A stretch of 20,257 nt of DNA from CBDCNH01 sp965219015 (GTDB lineage Bacteria; Pseudomonadota; Alphaproteobacteria; Rhodobacterales; Rhodobacteraceae), in assembly GCA_965219015.1 (NCBI GenBank), contig CBDCNH010000001.1, positions 1 to 20,257 on the forward strand, in the 5' to 3' direction. The first letter of the stretch is position 1. Every line of letters starts with the position of its first letter. The notes beneath the pieces were generated by a model. The model saw nothing but the letters and a program-made list of their open reading frames with translations, searched no databases and was not told where the DNA came from. This document shows positions 7,810 to 14,699 of the stretch, in pieces. Made by a program: the position numbers and the translations under genes.

Positions 7810-7859
7810 GACGGTCCACGTTAGCGGCGGCGGGACCGTCGCGCAACAAATGCTTGCGC
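7810..7859 (-). promoter_or_regulatory. Candidate promoter with two inverted repeats upstream of the transporter operon
   Basis: On the minus strand TTGCGC (plus 7841-7846) and TAACGT (plus 7818-7823) are separated by 17 bases, a plausible sigma-70 -35/-10 pair about 70 bases upstream of the binding-protein ATG. Two perfect inverted repeats overlap it. GACGGTCC (7810-7817) with GGACCGTC (7833-7840) brackets the -10 element. GCGCAA (7841-7846) with TTGCGC (7854-7859) covers the -35 element. Their placement suits an operator. The regulator is unknown and the promoter match is moderate. Confidence 0.4.
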
Positions 7860-7862
7860 CGC

Positions 7863-8381
7863 TTACGCGGCGTGCGTGCCGCGGATCGGGTAGTCCTTCG
7901 CCTGCACGAACTTCAGCCCGTCGAGCACGGCGCCCATGTCGGGACGCACGAAAGGCGCGTTGGCGATCTCGACGATCTGCAGCTTGCCGCCCGGATTGAC
8001 CACGATGAGCGCGGGCTCGGCGAACGGCGCCGGCGCCTCCTCGGGGCTCCGCGGGTCGGAGACGTAGAGCCCGAGCGCCGCCATGTCGTCGAGCGAGAGC
8101 CCGACGCCGACGGTGCCCCGGAAGCCCGTCTCGTCGATGAACGGCGCGGCGCGCTCGGCCTCGTCCGCCGAGACCGCGACCAGCCGGACGCCGGCCTGCT
8201 CGTAGTCCGCGCGCACGCCCTCGAGCCGCTTCAGGTGCGCCTTGCAGATCGGGCAGTGAGCGCCGCGGTAGACGACGATGGCGGTCCAGCCGGGCGCGCC
8301 GAGATCCACCGTGCCGCCGTCGAGCGTGGCGAGCGAGACCGCCGGCAGGGCAACGCCGGGAACGAGGGCTTCGTGCATCAT
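7863..8381 (-). CDS. Peroxiredoxin-like (AhpC/TSA-type) redoxin with a CPIC motif
   Basis: Protein of 172 residues with a thioredoxin-like fold. The motif VVYRGAHCPICKAHL (Cys43 and Cys46) follows the first core strand. It matches the peroxiredoxin-like group whose active site is RGxxCPxC, not the CxxxC of Sco copper proteins. No signal peptide is visible, so it is probably cytoplasmic. It likely reduces peroxides or other substrates using the CXXC pair. Two adjacent ATG codons (8381 and 8378) are possible starts; I give the first. It lies 92 bases downstream of the PCu(A)C gene in the same direction and might be co-transcribed, but a hairpin sits between them. Its exact substrate is unknown. 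Confidence 0.8.
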   Translation of the reverse strand: MMHEALVPGVALPAVSLATLDGGTVDLGAPGWTAIVVYRGAHCPICKAHLKRLEGVRADYEQAGVRLVAVSADEAERAAPFIDETGFRGTVGVGLSLDDMAALGLYVSDPRSPEEAPAPFAEPALIVVNPGGKLQIVEIANAPFVRPDMGAVLDGLKFVQAKDYPIRGTHAA

Positions 8382-8410
8382 GGGGAGTGCCTTTCAGGTG
8401 TGACGGCGCA

Positions 8411-8460
8411 GTGAGGCACGGCGTCGCAGGGCGCCGCAAGGAGGCCCTGCGGCGCCTCAC
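8411..8460 (-). other. Imperfect long hairpin between PCu(A)C and redoxin genes
   Basis: GTGAGGC (8411-8417) pairs with GCCTCAC (8454-8460), and the inner CGCAGGGC (8425-8432) pairs with GCCCTGCG (8444-8451), with an asymmetric internal loop. It lies 13 bases after the PCu(A)C stop, where a terminator is expected, but no T-run follows on either strand. It may be a Rho-independent-like stem, an mRNA-stabilising stem or a processing site. Confidence 0.45.
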
Positions 8461-8473
8461 GGCAACGTGCGGC

Positions 8474-8968
8474 TCAGTCCGTCGGCATGGCGTCGTGGTC
8501 CATGCCGGGCATGTCATGCGCCTCGCCCGCCACGCGGGTCTCGACGGTGAACGTCACCTCGACCGCGCCCGCGTGCTCGAAGACGAGCGTGGCGGGGATC
8601 TTGTCGCCCGCGACGAAGGGACGGCCCTTCAGCCCCATGAACATCACGTGGAGCCCGCCCGGCGCGAAGGTCAGCGTGCCGCCCGCGGGGATCGCGATGC
8701 CGTCCCGGTCGGTCATCCGCGTCACGCCGCCGGTGGTCTCCGAGCCGTGCAGCATGACCTTCGGATAGGCCGAGCGCACCCCGACGAGCGTGTCGGCCGT
8801 GGCACCCTCGTTGGTGACGGTGAAGTACCCGGCACCCGATTGCGCGGTCTTCGGCGTCTCGAGGGCATAGGGATGGCCGATCTCGAGCGCGCCCACATGG
8901 TATTCGTGGGCGGCGGCGGCCGTGGCGAGCGTGACCGCGATGGCGGCGGTGGCGGGCAGTGCGGTCAT
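8474..8968 (-). CDS. PCu(A)C-family periplasmic copper chaperone
   Basis: Protein of 164 residues with a Sec signal peptide (residues 1-20, cleavage before HEYHVG). The PCu(A)C copper site H(x10)M(x21)HxM is present with exact spacing: His74, Met85, His107, Met109. Proteins of this family bind Cu(I) in the periplasm and help deliver copper to the CuA or CuB centre of cytochrome c oxidase. The C-terminus adds a His/Met-rich tail (HDMPGMDHDAMPTD), a likely extra copper site found only in some members. AAAGGA lies eight bases before the ATG at 8968. It begins 49 bases after the phnM stop in the same direction, which I take as chance adjacency. No Sco, CopC or oxidase gene is in the window. Confidence 0.93.
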   Translation of the reverse strand: MTALPATAAIAVTLATAAAAHEYHVGALEIGHPYALETPKTAQSGAGYFTVTNEGATADTLVGVRSAYPKVMLHGSETTGGVTRMTDRDGIAIPAGGTLTFAPGGLHVMFMGLKGRPFVAGDKIPATLVFEHAGAVEVTFTVETRVAGEAHDMPGMDHDAMPTD

Positions 8969-9017
8969 GGGATGATCCTTTCACGTGACGGGACTTCTGT
9001 CCTTGCGGGCGCGGCGG

Positions 9018-10154
9018 TCATGCGACGCGGGCGCCGGCGACCCAGGTTCCGCGCGCCACCGCCGCCCCGCCGACGCGGGCCACGCGCACCAGGTCGGCGC
9101 GCAGGCCCGGCGCGATGCGGCCGCGGTCGTCGAGCCCTGCGGCGCGCGCGGGAGCCGCGGTGACGGTCGCGACGCCGCGGGCGAGGTCGCCCCAGAGGTC
9201 GCCGAGCATGAGCCCCGCCGCGAGGAGCGCCGACGGCACGTAGTCCGACGACACGATGTCGAGGAGCCCCGCCTCGGCCAGCTCCGCCGCCGCCACGTTG
9301 CCCGAGTGCGAGCCGCCGCGGATCAGGTTCGGCGCGCCCATCATCACCGCGATCCCCGCCGCCCGGCAGGCGGCCGCCGCCTCGCGCGTCGTCGGGAACT
9401 CGGCGATCCGCGCGCCATGCGCCGCGGAGGCCGCGACATGGCCCGCGTCGGTGTCGTCGTGGCTCGCGAGCACCGCCCCGAGCCGCCCCGCGGCCGCGAC
9501 CGCCGCGGCCTCGTGGAGGGGTCCATGCGCCTCGGTCATCGCGCGCTGCGCCGCGAGATGGTCCTCGAAGCTGAGGCCCTGCCGGTGCCGGCCGTCATGG
9601 TAGATCCGCAGCTTCTCGACGTCGCGGAACTGCCGCTGCCCCGGCGTGTGGTCCATCAGGCTGACGATGCCGATGCGGTCCTCGGGGCCGAAGGCGTCGA
9701 GCTCGGCGACCAGCGTCTCCGAGCAGACCTCGGCGCGCAGGTGGAGGAAATGGCTGATCCGGAGCGCCCCCGCCGCGCGCAGCCCGAGGATCTCCGTCGC
9801 GAGCGGGCGCGCGTACTCGACGTAGCTCGAGCCCGGCGCGCGCATCGAGCCCACGCGCAGCGCGTCGAACACCGTGGTGATGCCCACGCCCGCCAGTTCC
9901 GCGTCATGCGCCACGATGGCGCTCGCATGGGGCCAGGCGACGGCGGGGCGCGGCTCGATGTGGCGTTCGAGGTTGTCGGTGTGCAACTCGACGAGACCGG
10001 GAAGGAGGAGGTCGCCTTCGAGATCGACCGCGCCCACGGGCACGTCGCTGCCCGCGCCGATCGCCGCGATGCGCCCGTCCTCCACGCGGAGCGCGCCGAG
10101 GACCGTGCCCTCCGGGAGCACGATCCGGGCGTTCGCAAGCGTCATCTCCGGCAT
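9018..10154 (-). CDS. phnM: PhnM, alpha-D-ribose 1-methylphosphonate 5-triphosphate diphosphatase
   Basis: Amidohydrolase-fold enzyme of 378 residues. In the C-P lyase pathway PhnM removes pyrophosphate from the ribose 1-methylphosphonate 5-triphosphate made by PhnGHIL. Visible motifs are the metal-binding HTDNLERH (residues 58-65), SLMDHTPGQRQFRD, LASHDDTDAGH, APNLIRGGSHSGN and SSDYVPSALL, all PhnM hallmarks. ATG at 10154 gives MPEMTLANARIV; a second in-frame ATG lies three codons later, and both have weak Shine-Dalgarno sequences. The frame is open upstream but overlaps the divergent DUF1045 gene, so that part is not coding. It is divergent from the DUF1045 gene (about 70 bases between starts). 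None of phnGHIJKL is in the window. Confidence 0.95.
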   Translation of the reverse strand: MPEMTLANARIVLPEGTVLGALRVEDGRIAAIGAGSDVPVGAVDLEGDLLLPGLVELHTDNLERHIEPRPAVAWPHASAIVAHDAELAGVGITTVFDALRVGSMRAPGSSYVEYARPLATEILGLRAAGALRISHFLHLRAEVCSETLVAELDAFGPEDRIGIVSLMDHTPGQRQFRDVEKLRIYHDGRHRQGLSFEDHLAAQRAMTEAHGPLHEAAAVAAAGRLGAVLASHDDTDAGHVAASAAHGARIAEFPTTREAAAACRAAGIAVMMGAPNLIRGGSHSGNVAAAELAEAGLLDIVSSDYVPSALLAAGLMLGDLWGDLARGVATVTAAPARAAGLDDRGRIAPGLRADLVRVARVGGAAVARGTWVAGARVA

Positions 10155-10226
10155 TGCTGGTTCCCGTTCGGCAGGCGCGCTAGGGGTAGGCACTGGGCGC
10201 GGCGGGAGCAAGCCATCACCGACATC

Positions 10227-10901
10227 GTGCGTCATGCGGTCTTCGCCGCCCCCCGGCCCGGACCGCTCGCGGATTTCGCCGCGGCCTGGCTCGGCTGGGA
10301 TGCCGAAGCCGGGCGGGCGGTGCCCCACCCCGAGGTGGCCGCCCTGCCCCGCCCGGTCGCCGAGCTGACCGCGACGCCGCGCCGCTACGGCTTCCACGGC
10401 ACGCTGAAGCCGCCGTTCCGCCTGGCGTCGGGCATGGACGAGCGGCGGCTCGCGGCGGCCATCGCGGGGCTCGCGGCGCGCCTCGCGCCCGTCACGCTCG
10501 ACGCGCTCGTGCCGGGCCGGATCGGCGGCTTCGTGGCGCTCGTGCCGCGCGGGCCGGTCGCGGCGGTGGCCTCGCTGGCCGCCGCGACGGTCGAGGCCCT
10601 CGACGCGTTCCGCGCGCCGCCCGACGCGGCCGAGACGCGCCGCCGCGAGGCCGCGGGCCTCAGCCCGCGCCAGACCGCGCTCCTGCGCCGCTGGGGCTAC
10701 CCCTACGTGATGGAGGAGTTCGGCTTCCACATGACGCTGACCGGCAGCTTCCCAGACGACGCCGACGCCGTCGTCGCGGCGCTCGCCCCCGCCATCGGCC
10801 CGGTCGTGCCCCGACCCTTCCGCATCGCCGACCTCGTCCATTTCGGGGAAGGCCGCGACGGGCGGTTCCGCGTCCTCGGCCGGCACCCGCTCGGGGGATG
10901 A
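10227..10901 (+). CDS. DUF1045 phosphonate-operon protein, 2H phosphoesterase-like
   Basis: Protein of about 224 residues. Two HxT motifs, YGFHGTLKPPF (His57) and FGFHMTLTGSF (His168), are the catalytic signature of the 2H phosphoesterase superfamily. Proteins of this type are repeatedly found in C-P lyase operons, and a role on a cyclic phosphate intermediate, replacing PhnP, is a reasonable but unproven guess. The start is uncertain. GTG at 10227 gives MRHAVFAAP. However, the best Shine-Dalgarno (GGGAG at 10204-10208) is six bases before an in-frame ATC at 10215, where the sequence would read (M)TDIVRHAV like many relatives. It is divergent from phnM and convergent with the decayed hydrolase gene. 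Confidence 0.88.
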   Translation: MRHAVFAAPRPGPLADFAAAWLGWDAEAGRAVPHPEVAALPRPVAELTATPRRYGFHGTLKPPFRLASGMDERRLAAAIAGLAARLAPVTLDALVPGRIGGFVALVPRGPVAAVASLAAATVEALDAFRAPPDAAETRRREAAGLSPRQTALLRRWGYPYVMEEFGFHMTLTGSFPDDADAVVAALAPAIGPVVPRPFRIADLVHFGEGRDGRFRVLGRHPLGG

Positions 10902-11090
10902 GTAGAAGGAAAGACGTGTAACGGGCGAATAGCTCATAAGAAAATATTGTAGCGAAGTCTCAACCACCGGTCGTGACGTATCGCGCTACCATAGTTTTTT
11001 AGCTCTACTGAGTCAGCACCCTATCAAAAGAATTAACATTACCCCAGACGTTCGATTTGCTAAACCATGCAATCGCCGCATCTTTTTCTA
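10902..11090. other. AT-rich island between DUF1045 and the decayed hydrolase
   Basis: About 190 bases with roughly 43% G+C by hand count, against about 70% around it. It contains A and T runs (AAAATATT, GTTTTTTAG, CTTTTTCTA). No complete gene or tRNA is visible. On the minus strand an open frame ends in VWGNVNSFDRVLTQ and a TAG at 11005-11007, reading across the junction with the hydrolase end; its composition differs from local genes. The island lies where two convergent genes end and looks like a fragment of foreign DNA. Confidence 0.6.
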
Positions 11091-12054
11091 TTAAGCTACG
11101 ATCGCCGCGCGGATCGCGGCGGTGTAGTCGGCCGGCGCCTGCAGCATCGCGAAGTCGGCTCCATGCGCCGGGCAGCATAGGTGCAGCTTCCAATGAGGTA
11201 TAGTGCCTATTTCAGTACATACAGCGGCTCGGAAGCTTCGAGTGGCTCTGCCTCTCGTGGCGGTAGGTCAGATGGCTGGCGCCGGGCAGGAGACGAGCTC
11301 CGCGCCGGGGATCACCTCGGCGATGCGGCGGGTGTCGCGAAGAGGCTGGCGCCGCGGGCAGGATCGCCGCGTCGTGGTCGCCCGCCACGACCGTCACCGG
11401 CACGGTGATCTTCGCCACCTCCGCCTCGGTCCAGTTCGGCTCAGTGGCCCACATCTCGCCGATCTGGCCGACGAAGCTCTCGTACTGGCCGGGCGTCGGC
11501 GACAGCCGCGCGTCGTCCTGCGCCATCCGCGCGATGTAGCCGTTGAAGACCGGGTCGGTCGCCGACGCCGGGTTCACGCCGTCCGTGGTGATGTTGGCGG
11601 CATGGGCGAACACGTGGTTGAGCCGCTCGGGATGCGTCATCGCCATGTCGAGCCCGATGATGCCGCCGTCCGACCAGCCGACGAGGTCCACGCGGTCGAT
11701 CTTGAGGTCGTCGAGGAGCGCGAGGTAGTCCGCGGTCATCAGGTCGTAGCCGAAGGGCTCCGCCGTGCGCGTCGAGCGCCCGTGCCCACGGCTGTCGGCG
11801 ACGATCACCCTATGGTCGCGCATCAGGTCCGCGACCTGCGCCGACCAGAGGTCGGCATGGCCGAGCCCGCCGTGGATGAGGAGCACCGGGTCGCCCGCGC
11901 CGAAGGTCGCGTCGTGCATCTCGATGCCGTTTACCGGCGCCATGCCCGACGCGGTCGGCGCGGGCATCGGCGCGGGCTACGGGATCGTCATCCAGCGGTC
12001 CTCGGCCGCGGCCGGCGTGGCGAGCAGCAGGGCGGCGAACATCAGGCGGCGCAT
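11091..12054 (-). pseudogene. Decayed secreted alpha/beta hydrolase
   Basis: Remnant of a periplasmic alpha/beta-hydrolase. ATG at 12054, with GAAGGGA upstream, starts a signal peptide (MRRLMFAALLLATPAAA). Codon 26 is an in-frame TAG (11977-11979), where GAG would be one change away. The body continues in frame: VLLIHGGLGHADLW, nucleophile elbow LVGWSDGGIIGLDMAM (Ser), and VVAGDHDAAIL with the acid residue. After that the frame is lost near 11345-11360; RRIAEVIPGAELV, the expected continuation, is read one frame over. The C-terminal block GADFAMLQAPADYTAAIRAA lies beyond a 103-base insertion and stops at TAA (11091-11093). Three independent lesions make this a pseudogene. An internal ATG at 11967 could yield a truncated cytoplasmic product, which I doubt is active. 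Confidence 0.8.
11165..11289. repeat. 103-bp insertion bounded by 11-bp direct repeats
   Basis: GCGCCGGGCAG occurs at 11165-11175 and 11279-11289. The 103 bases between are about 54% G+C by hand count and match neither hydrolase frame. Deleting one repeat plus the insert joins the RRIAEVIPGAELV segment to the FAMLQAPADYTAAI segment in one frame, so the repeats behave like a target duplication or a recombination scar. No clear terminal inverted repeats or transposase are present. A related copy, GGCTGGCGCCGCGGGCAGGA, at 11344-11363 coincides with the frameshift. Confidence 0.6.
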
Positions 12055-12137
12055 GGCGGGTTCCCTTCGCGTGCGTGCGCCGGCACGATGCGCGAGGAGG
12101 CACGGGCCTGTCCAGCACGCGGGACGTCAGCCAGGCG

Positions 12138-12674
12138 TCAGTCGGGCGCCAGCGCCGCGAGGAAGGCCTCGACCGCGGGCTCGAGGCCCGCGTCGTTGAT
12201 GACGGTACGGACCGGGATGCCGGCGGGGATCTCGTAGCGCGCGCGGGCGAGGCGCTCGGCGATCTCCCCGCGGCTCTCGCGGCCACGGGCGGCCAGACGC
12301 GCGGCGAGGATCGGGATCGAGGCCGTCACATGCACCACGCAGAGCCCCGGGTAGCGCTCCGCCGCGGCGCCGAGCATCGCGCGGCTGCCGTTGAACACCA
12401 CCGTGCGGCCGGCGCGGAGCGCGCGGTCGATGGCCTCCGGGATGCCGTAGGAGAGCCCGTGCGCGCGCCATTCGAGCGCGAAGCCGCCCGCGGCGCTGCG
12501 GCGCGCGAACTCGGCCGCGTCGACGCCCTCGTAGGGCTCGCCGCAAGCCTCCGCCGGGCGCGTGATGACGCGCCGCGCGACGACGAGGCCCGGCCGCCGC
12601 GCGCGGGCCGCGGCGATGAGCGTGTCCTTGCCGGCGCCGGACGGCCCCACGACCGCGAAGAGGCGGCCCGCCAT
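12138..12674 (-). CDS. phnN: PhnN, ribose 1,5-bisphosphate phosphokinase
   Basis: Guanylate-kinase-like enzyme of 178 residues that phosphorylates ribose 1,5-bisphosphate to PRPP, the last step of C-P lyase phosphonate salvage. The P-loop is GPSGAGKDT (residues 10-18); the Asp after the Lys is typical of PhnN. Next come RRVITRP, then GFALEWRAHGLSYGIP, the PhnN substrate-loop region, and VFNGSRAML. The Shine-Dalgarno before ATG 12674 is poor. It is in the same direction as the decayed hydrolase (83 bases downstream of phnN) and divergent from the GST gene. It belongs functionally with phnM and the DUF1045 gene. Confidence 0.93.
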   Translation of the reverse strand: MAGRLFAVVGPSGAGKDTLIAAARARRPGLVVARRVITRPAEACGEPYEGVDAAEFARRSAAGGFALEWRAHGLSYGIPEAIDRALRAGRTVVFNGSRAMLGAAAERYPGLCVVHVTASIPILAARLAARGRESRGEIAERLARARYEIPAGIPVRTVINDAGLEPAVEAFLAALAPD

Positions 12675-12882
12675 CAGGCGCGGATCGGACGGCAGGACGG
12701 CACGGGCGCACTCCGGGCGGAACGGGCCCCCGATAGCCGCCGGCGCGCGCGATGGCCACCCCGGCGGCCGGGAGGGCGGGACTTCGCGGCGAAAGCGCCG
12801 CAGCGGGCGCGCCGTCGCCGCGACCGCGTTGGCGGCGCGCGCGGGGCGGCGTAGGCTGCGCGGCGACCCCGGAGGAACCGTC

Positions 12883-13536
12883 GTGGCGCTGACCCTCTAT
12901 GCCCATCCCTTCTCGTCCTATTGCCAAAAGGTGCTCGTGGCGCTCTACGAGAACGATGTCCCGTTCGCCTACCGGCACCTCGAACACCCGGGTGCTGCCG
13001 AGGAGCGCGCCGCGCTCTGGCCGTTCGGGACGTTTCCCGTGCTGGTGGACGATGGCCGGACCGTGGCGGAGTCGACCGTCATCATCGAGCATCTCGACCT
13101 CCATCACCGGGGGCCGGTCCGCTGGCTGCCCGACGACCACGCGGCGGCGCTCGAGGTGCGCCTCATGGACCGCATGTTCGACCACCATGTGATGACGCCG
13201 ATGCAGCGCCCCGTCGCCGAGGCGCTGCGCGCGGACCCGTCGCGCCGGGACGAGGCGCTGGCCGAGGCCGCCCGCGCGCTCGACACCGCCTACGGCTGGC
13301 TCGAGGCGCGCCTCGCCCGCCGGGCCTGGGCCGCGGGAGACGCCTTCTCGCTGGCCGACTGCGCCGCCGCGCCGGCGCTCTTCTACGCCGACTGGGTGCG
13401 CCCGGTCGGCGCCGCGTGCCCCGGCGTCCGCGCCTACCGCGCCCGGCTCCTTGCGCGCCCTTCCGTCGCGCGCTGCGTCGAGGAGGCGCGGCCCTACCGC
13501 CACTACTTCCCCCTCGGCGCGCCCGACCGCGACTGA
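12883..13536 (+). CDS. Glutathione S-transferase family protein
   Basis: Cytoplasmic protein of 217 residues. The N-terminal thioredoxin-like domain (about residues 1-80) opens with LTLYAHPFSSYCQKVLVALYEN and has the glutathione-loop motif GTFPVLVDDGRTVAESTVIIEHL, including the cis-Pro and the ES pair. The C-terminal helical domain carries the N-capping-box region AWAAGDAFSLADCAAAPALFYADW. GTG at 12883 is chosen because GGAGGA lies six bases upstream and the fold begins at once. It stands alone on the plus strand and is convergent with the Gfo/Idh/MocA gene, 17 bases apart. The substrate is unknown. The 208 bases between phnN and this gene hold no other gene I could see. Confidence 0.92.
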   Translation: MALTLYAHPFSSYCQKVLVALYENDVPFAYRHLEHPGAAEERAALWPFGTFPVLVDDGRTVAESTVIIEHLDLHHRGPVRWLPDDHAAALEVRLMDRMFDHHVMTPMQRPVAEALRADPSRRDEALAEAARALDTAYGWLEARLARRAWAAGDAFSLADCAAAPALFYADWVRPVGAACPGVRAYRARLLARPSVARCVEEARPYRHYFPLGAPDRD

Positions 13537-13553
13537 CGCCGCGGGGCTCGGGC

Positions 13554-14687
13554 TTAGGCGCGCGCCCGTTGCGGCAGGACCGCGGAAAGCCCCGCGCCCT
13601 GAAGGCCGACGACGGTGGCGGTGGCCGCGGCGCGCTGCGCGGCGAGGCCCATCGCGACCGCCCACCAGCCGTCGTCGAGCGTCACCGCGGGCGCGGCCCC
13701 GCCGAGCACGGTCTCGCGGAAGAGCCGGTGCTGGTAGAACGTCGCACCGTTGTGGTCGCCCGCGGCGAGAAGCGCCGGATCGACCGGGATCGCGACCGCG
13801 CGGGGCCCGGCGGGCGCGCGCGGGCTGACGACGAGCTCGGCCACCGGCGGCGCGCCGAGGGCCGCGGGCCAGAACCGCGCGGGCCCCGGCACGCGCACCT
13901 CGATCTTGCCGGCGGGGCCCACGGCGGTGATCTCCTCCTGGTAGCGGCTGCCTTCGGCGAACATGCACAGCTCCAGCATCGCCCGCGCGCCTTGCGCGAA
14001 ATCGGCGATGACGTAGGCGTTGTCCCAGATGTCGGGCTGCGCGCCGTCGTAGCGCTCGGCCTTGTGGTTCACCGACTGGCCGCCCGACGCCGCCACGCGG
14101 ACCGGATCGTCGGCGAGGACGAGGCGCATCAGGTCGAAGAAGTGGCAGCACTTCTCGACGAGCGTGCCGCCGGTCTGCCGCTCGAAGCGGTTCCAGGCGC
14201 CCACCTTGTCGAGGAACGGATAGCGGTGCTCGCGGATGGTCAGCATCCGCACCCCGCCCGTCGCGGCCTCCGCCGCGGCGAGGAAGGCGGCGATGGGCGG
14301 CATGTAGCGGTACTCCATCGCCACCCAGACGGGCGCCGCCATGCGGGCGCGGAGGGCGTCGAGCCGCGGCGCGTCGGCGGGGGCGATGGCGAGCGGCTTC
14401 TCGACCAGCACCGGCAGCGGGCGCGTCGCCGCGATCTCCTCGAGCTGCGCCACATGCGCGAAGTTCGGGCTCGCGATCACCAGCGCGTCGAGCGCGGGCT
14501 CGGCGAGGACGTCGGCCACGGAGCCCGCCCGCCGCGCGCCGGGCGCCAGCGCCGCGGCGGCGGCCGCCATCGCGGCGTCGGGCTCGAAGATGGCGGCCAC
14601 CTCGCTGCCGGGCAGCAGCGCGAGGTTGCGGATGTGCTCCTGCCCCATCATCCCGCAGCCGATCATCCCGTAGCGCAGCGTCCGCAT
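13554..14687 (-). CDS. Gfo/Idh/MocA family NAD(P)-dependent oxidoreductase
   Basis: Enzyme of 377 residues acting typically on sugars, inositols or related alcohols. The Rossmann fingerprint is GMIGCGMMGQEH (residues 7-18), the EKP motif is LVEKPLAI (Lys97), and the C-terminal domain has GGTLVEKCCHFFDLMR with the likely catalytic His182. I prefer ATG 14687 over the in-frame ATG at 14702, because AAGGAG lies six bases before it and the fold starts immediately. It lies 11 bases after the GntR stop, so the two are surely one operon. The substrate is unknown. The divergent monooxygenase pair suggests it acts on an intermediate of the same pathway. Confidence 0.92.
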   Translation of the reverse strand: MRTLRYGMIGCGMMGQEHIRNLALLPGSEVAAIFEPDAAMAAAAAALAPGARRAGSVADVLAEPALDALVIASPNFAHVAQLEEIAATRPLPVLVEKPLAIAPADAPRLDALRARMAAPVWVAMEYRYMPPIAAFLAAAEAATGGVRMLTIREHRYPFLDKVGAWNRFERQTGGTLVEKCCHFFDLMRLVLADDPVRVAASGGQSVNHKAERYDGAQPDIWDNAYVIADFAQGARAMLELCMFAEGSRYQEEITAVGPAGKIEVRVPGPARFWPAALGAPPVAELVVSPRAPAGPRAVAIPVDPALLAAGDHNGATFYQHRLFRETVLGGAAPAVTLDDGWWAVAMGLAAQRAAATATVVGLQGAGLSAVLPQRARA

Positions 14688-14693
14688 CGGCGG

Positions 14694-14699
14694 CTCCTT
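14694..14699 (-). promoter_or_regulatory. Shine-Dalgarno AAGGAG deciding the oxidoreductase start
   Basis: The coding strand reads ATGAAGGAGCCGCCGATG. AAGGAG is six bases from the second ATG (14687), which makes the first ATG (14702, overlapping the GntR stop) unlikely to be the main start. Confidence 0.7.

Noticed and set aside
3375..7824. Very long plus-strand open frames across the Liv transporter genes
   Set aside because: They are antisense to well-recognised liv genes, have Arg/Asp/His-biased low-complexity translations, and arise from the extreme third-position G+C of the real genes.
8411..8460. Calling the hairpin a Rho-independent terminator
   Set aside because: No T-run follows on either strand and the stem is interrupted, so it is listed only as a hairpin.
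8985..10226. A long in-frame N-terminal extension of the DUF1045 gene
   Set aside because: It is antisense to phnM, with no protein-family features; the recognisable domain begins near 10227.
11005..11193. A complete 62-codon minus-strand gene
   Set aside because: It begins inside the insertion next to the hydrolase remnant, crosses into the AT-rich island and mixes two codon styles, so it is a chance chimera. Its tail alone is reported as a finding.
12675..12882. Possible small gene between phnN and the GST gene
   Set aside because: Frames here have Arg-rich translations without a credible start, Shine-Dalgarno or family match, so it is treated as intergenic.
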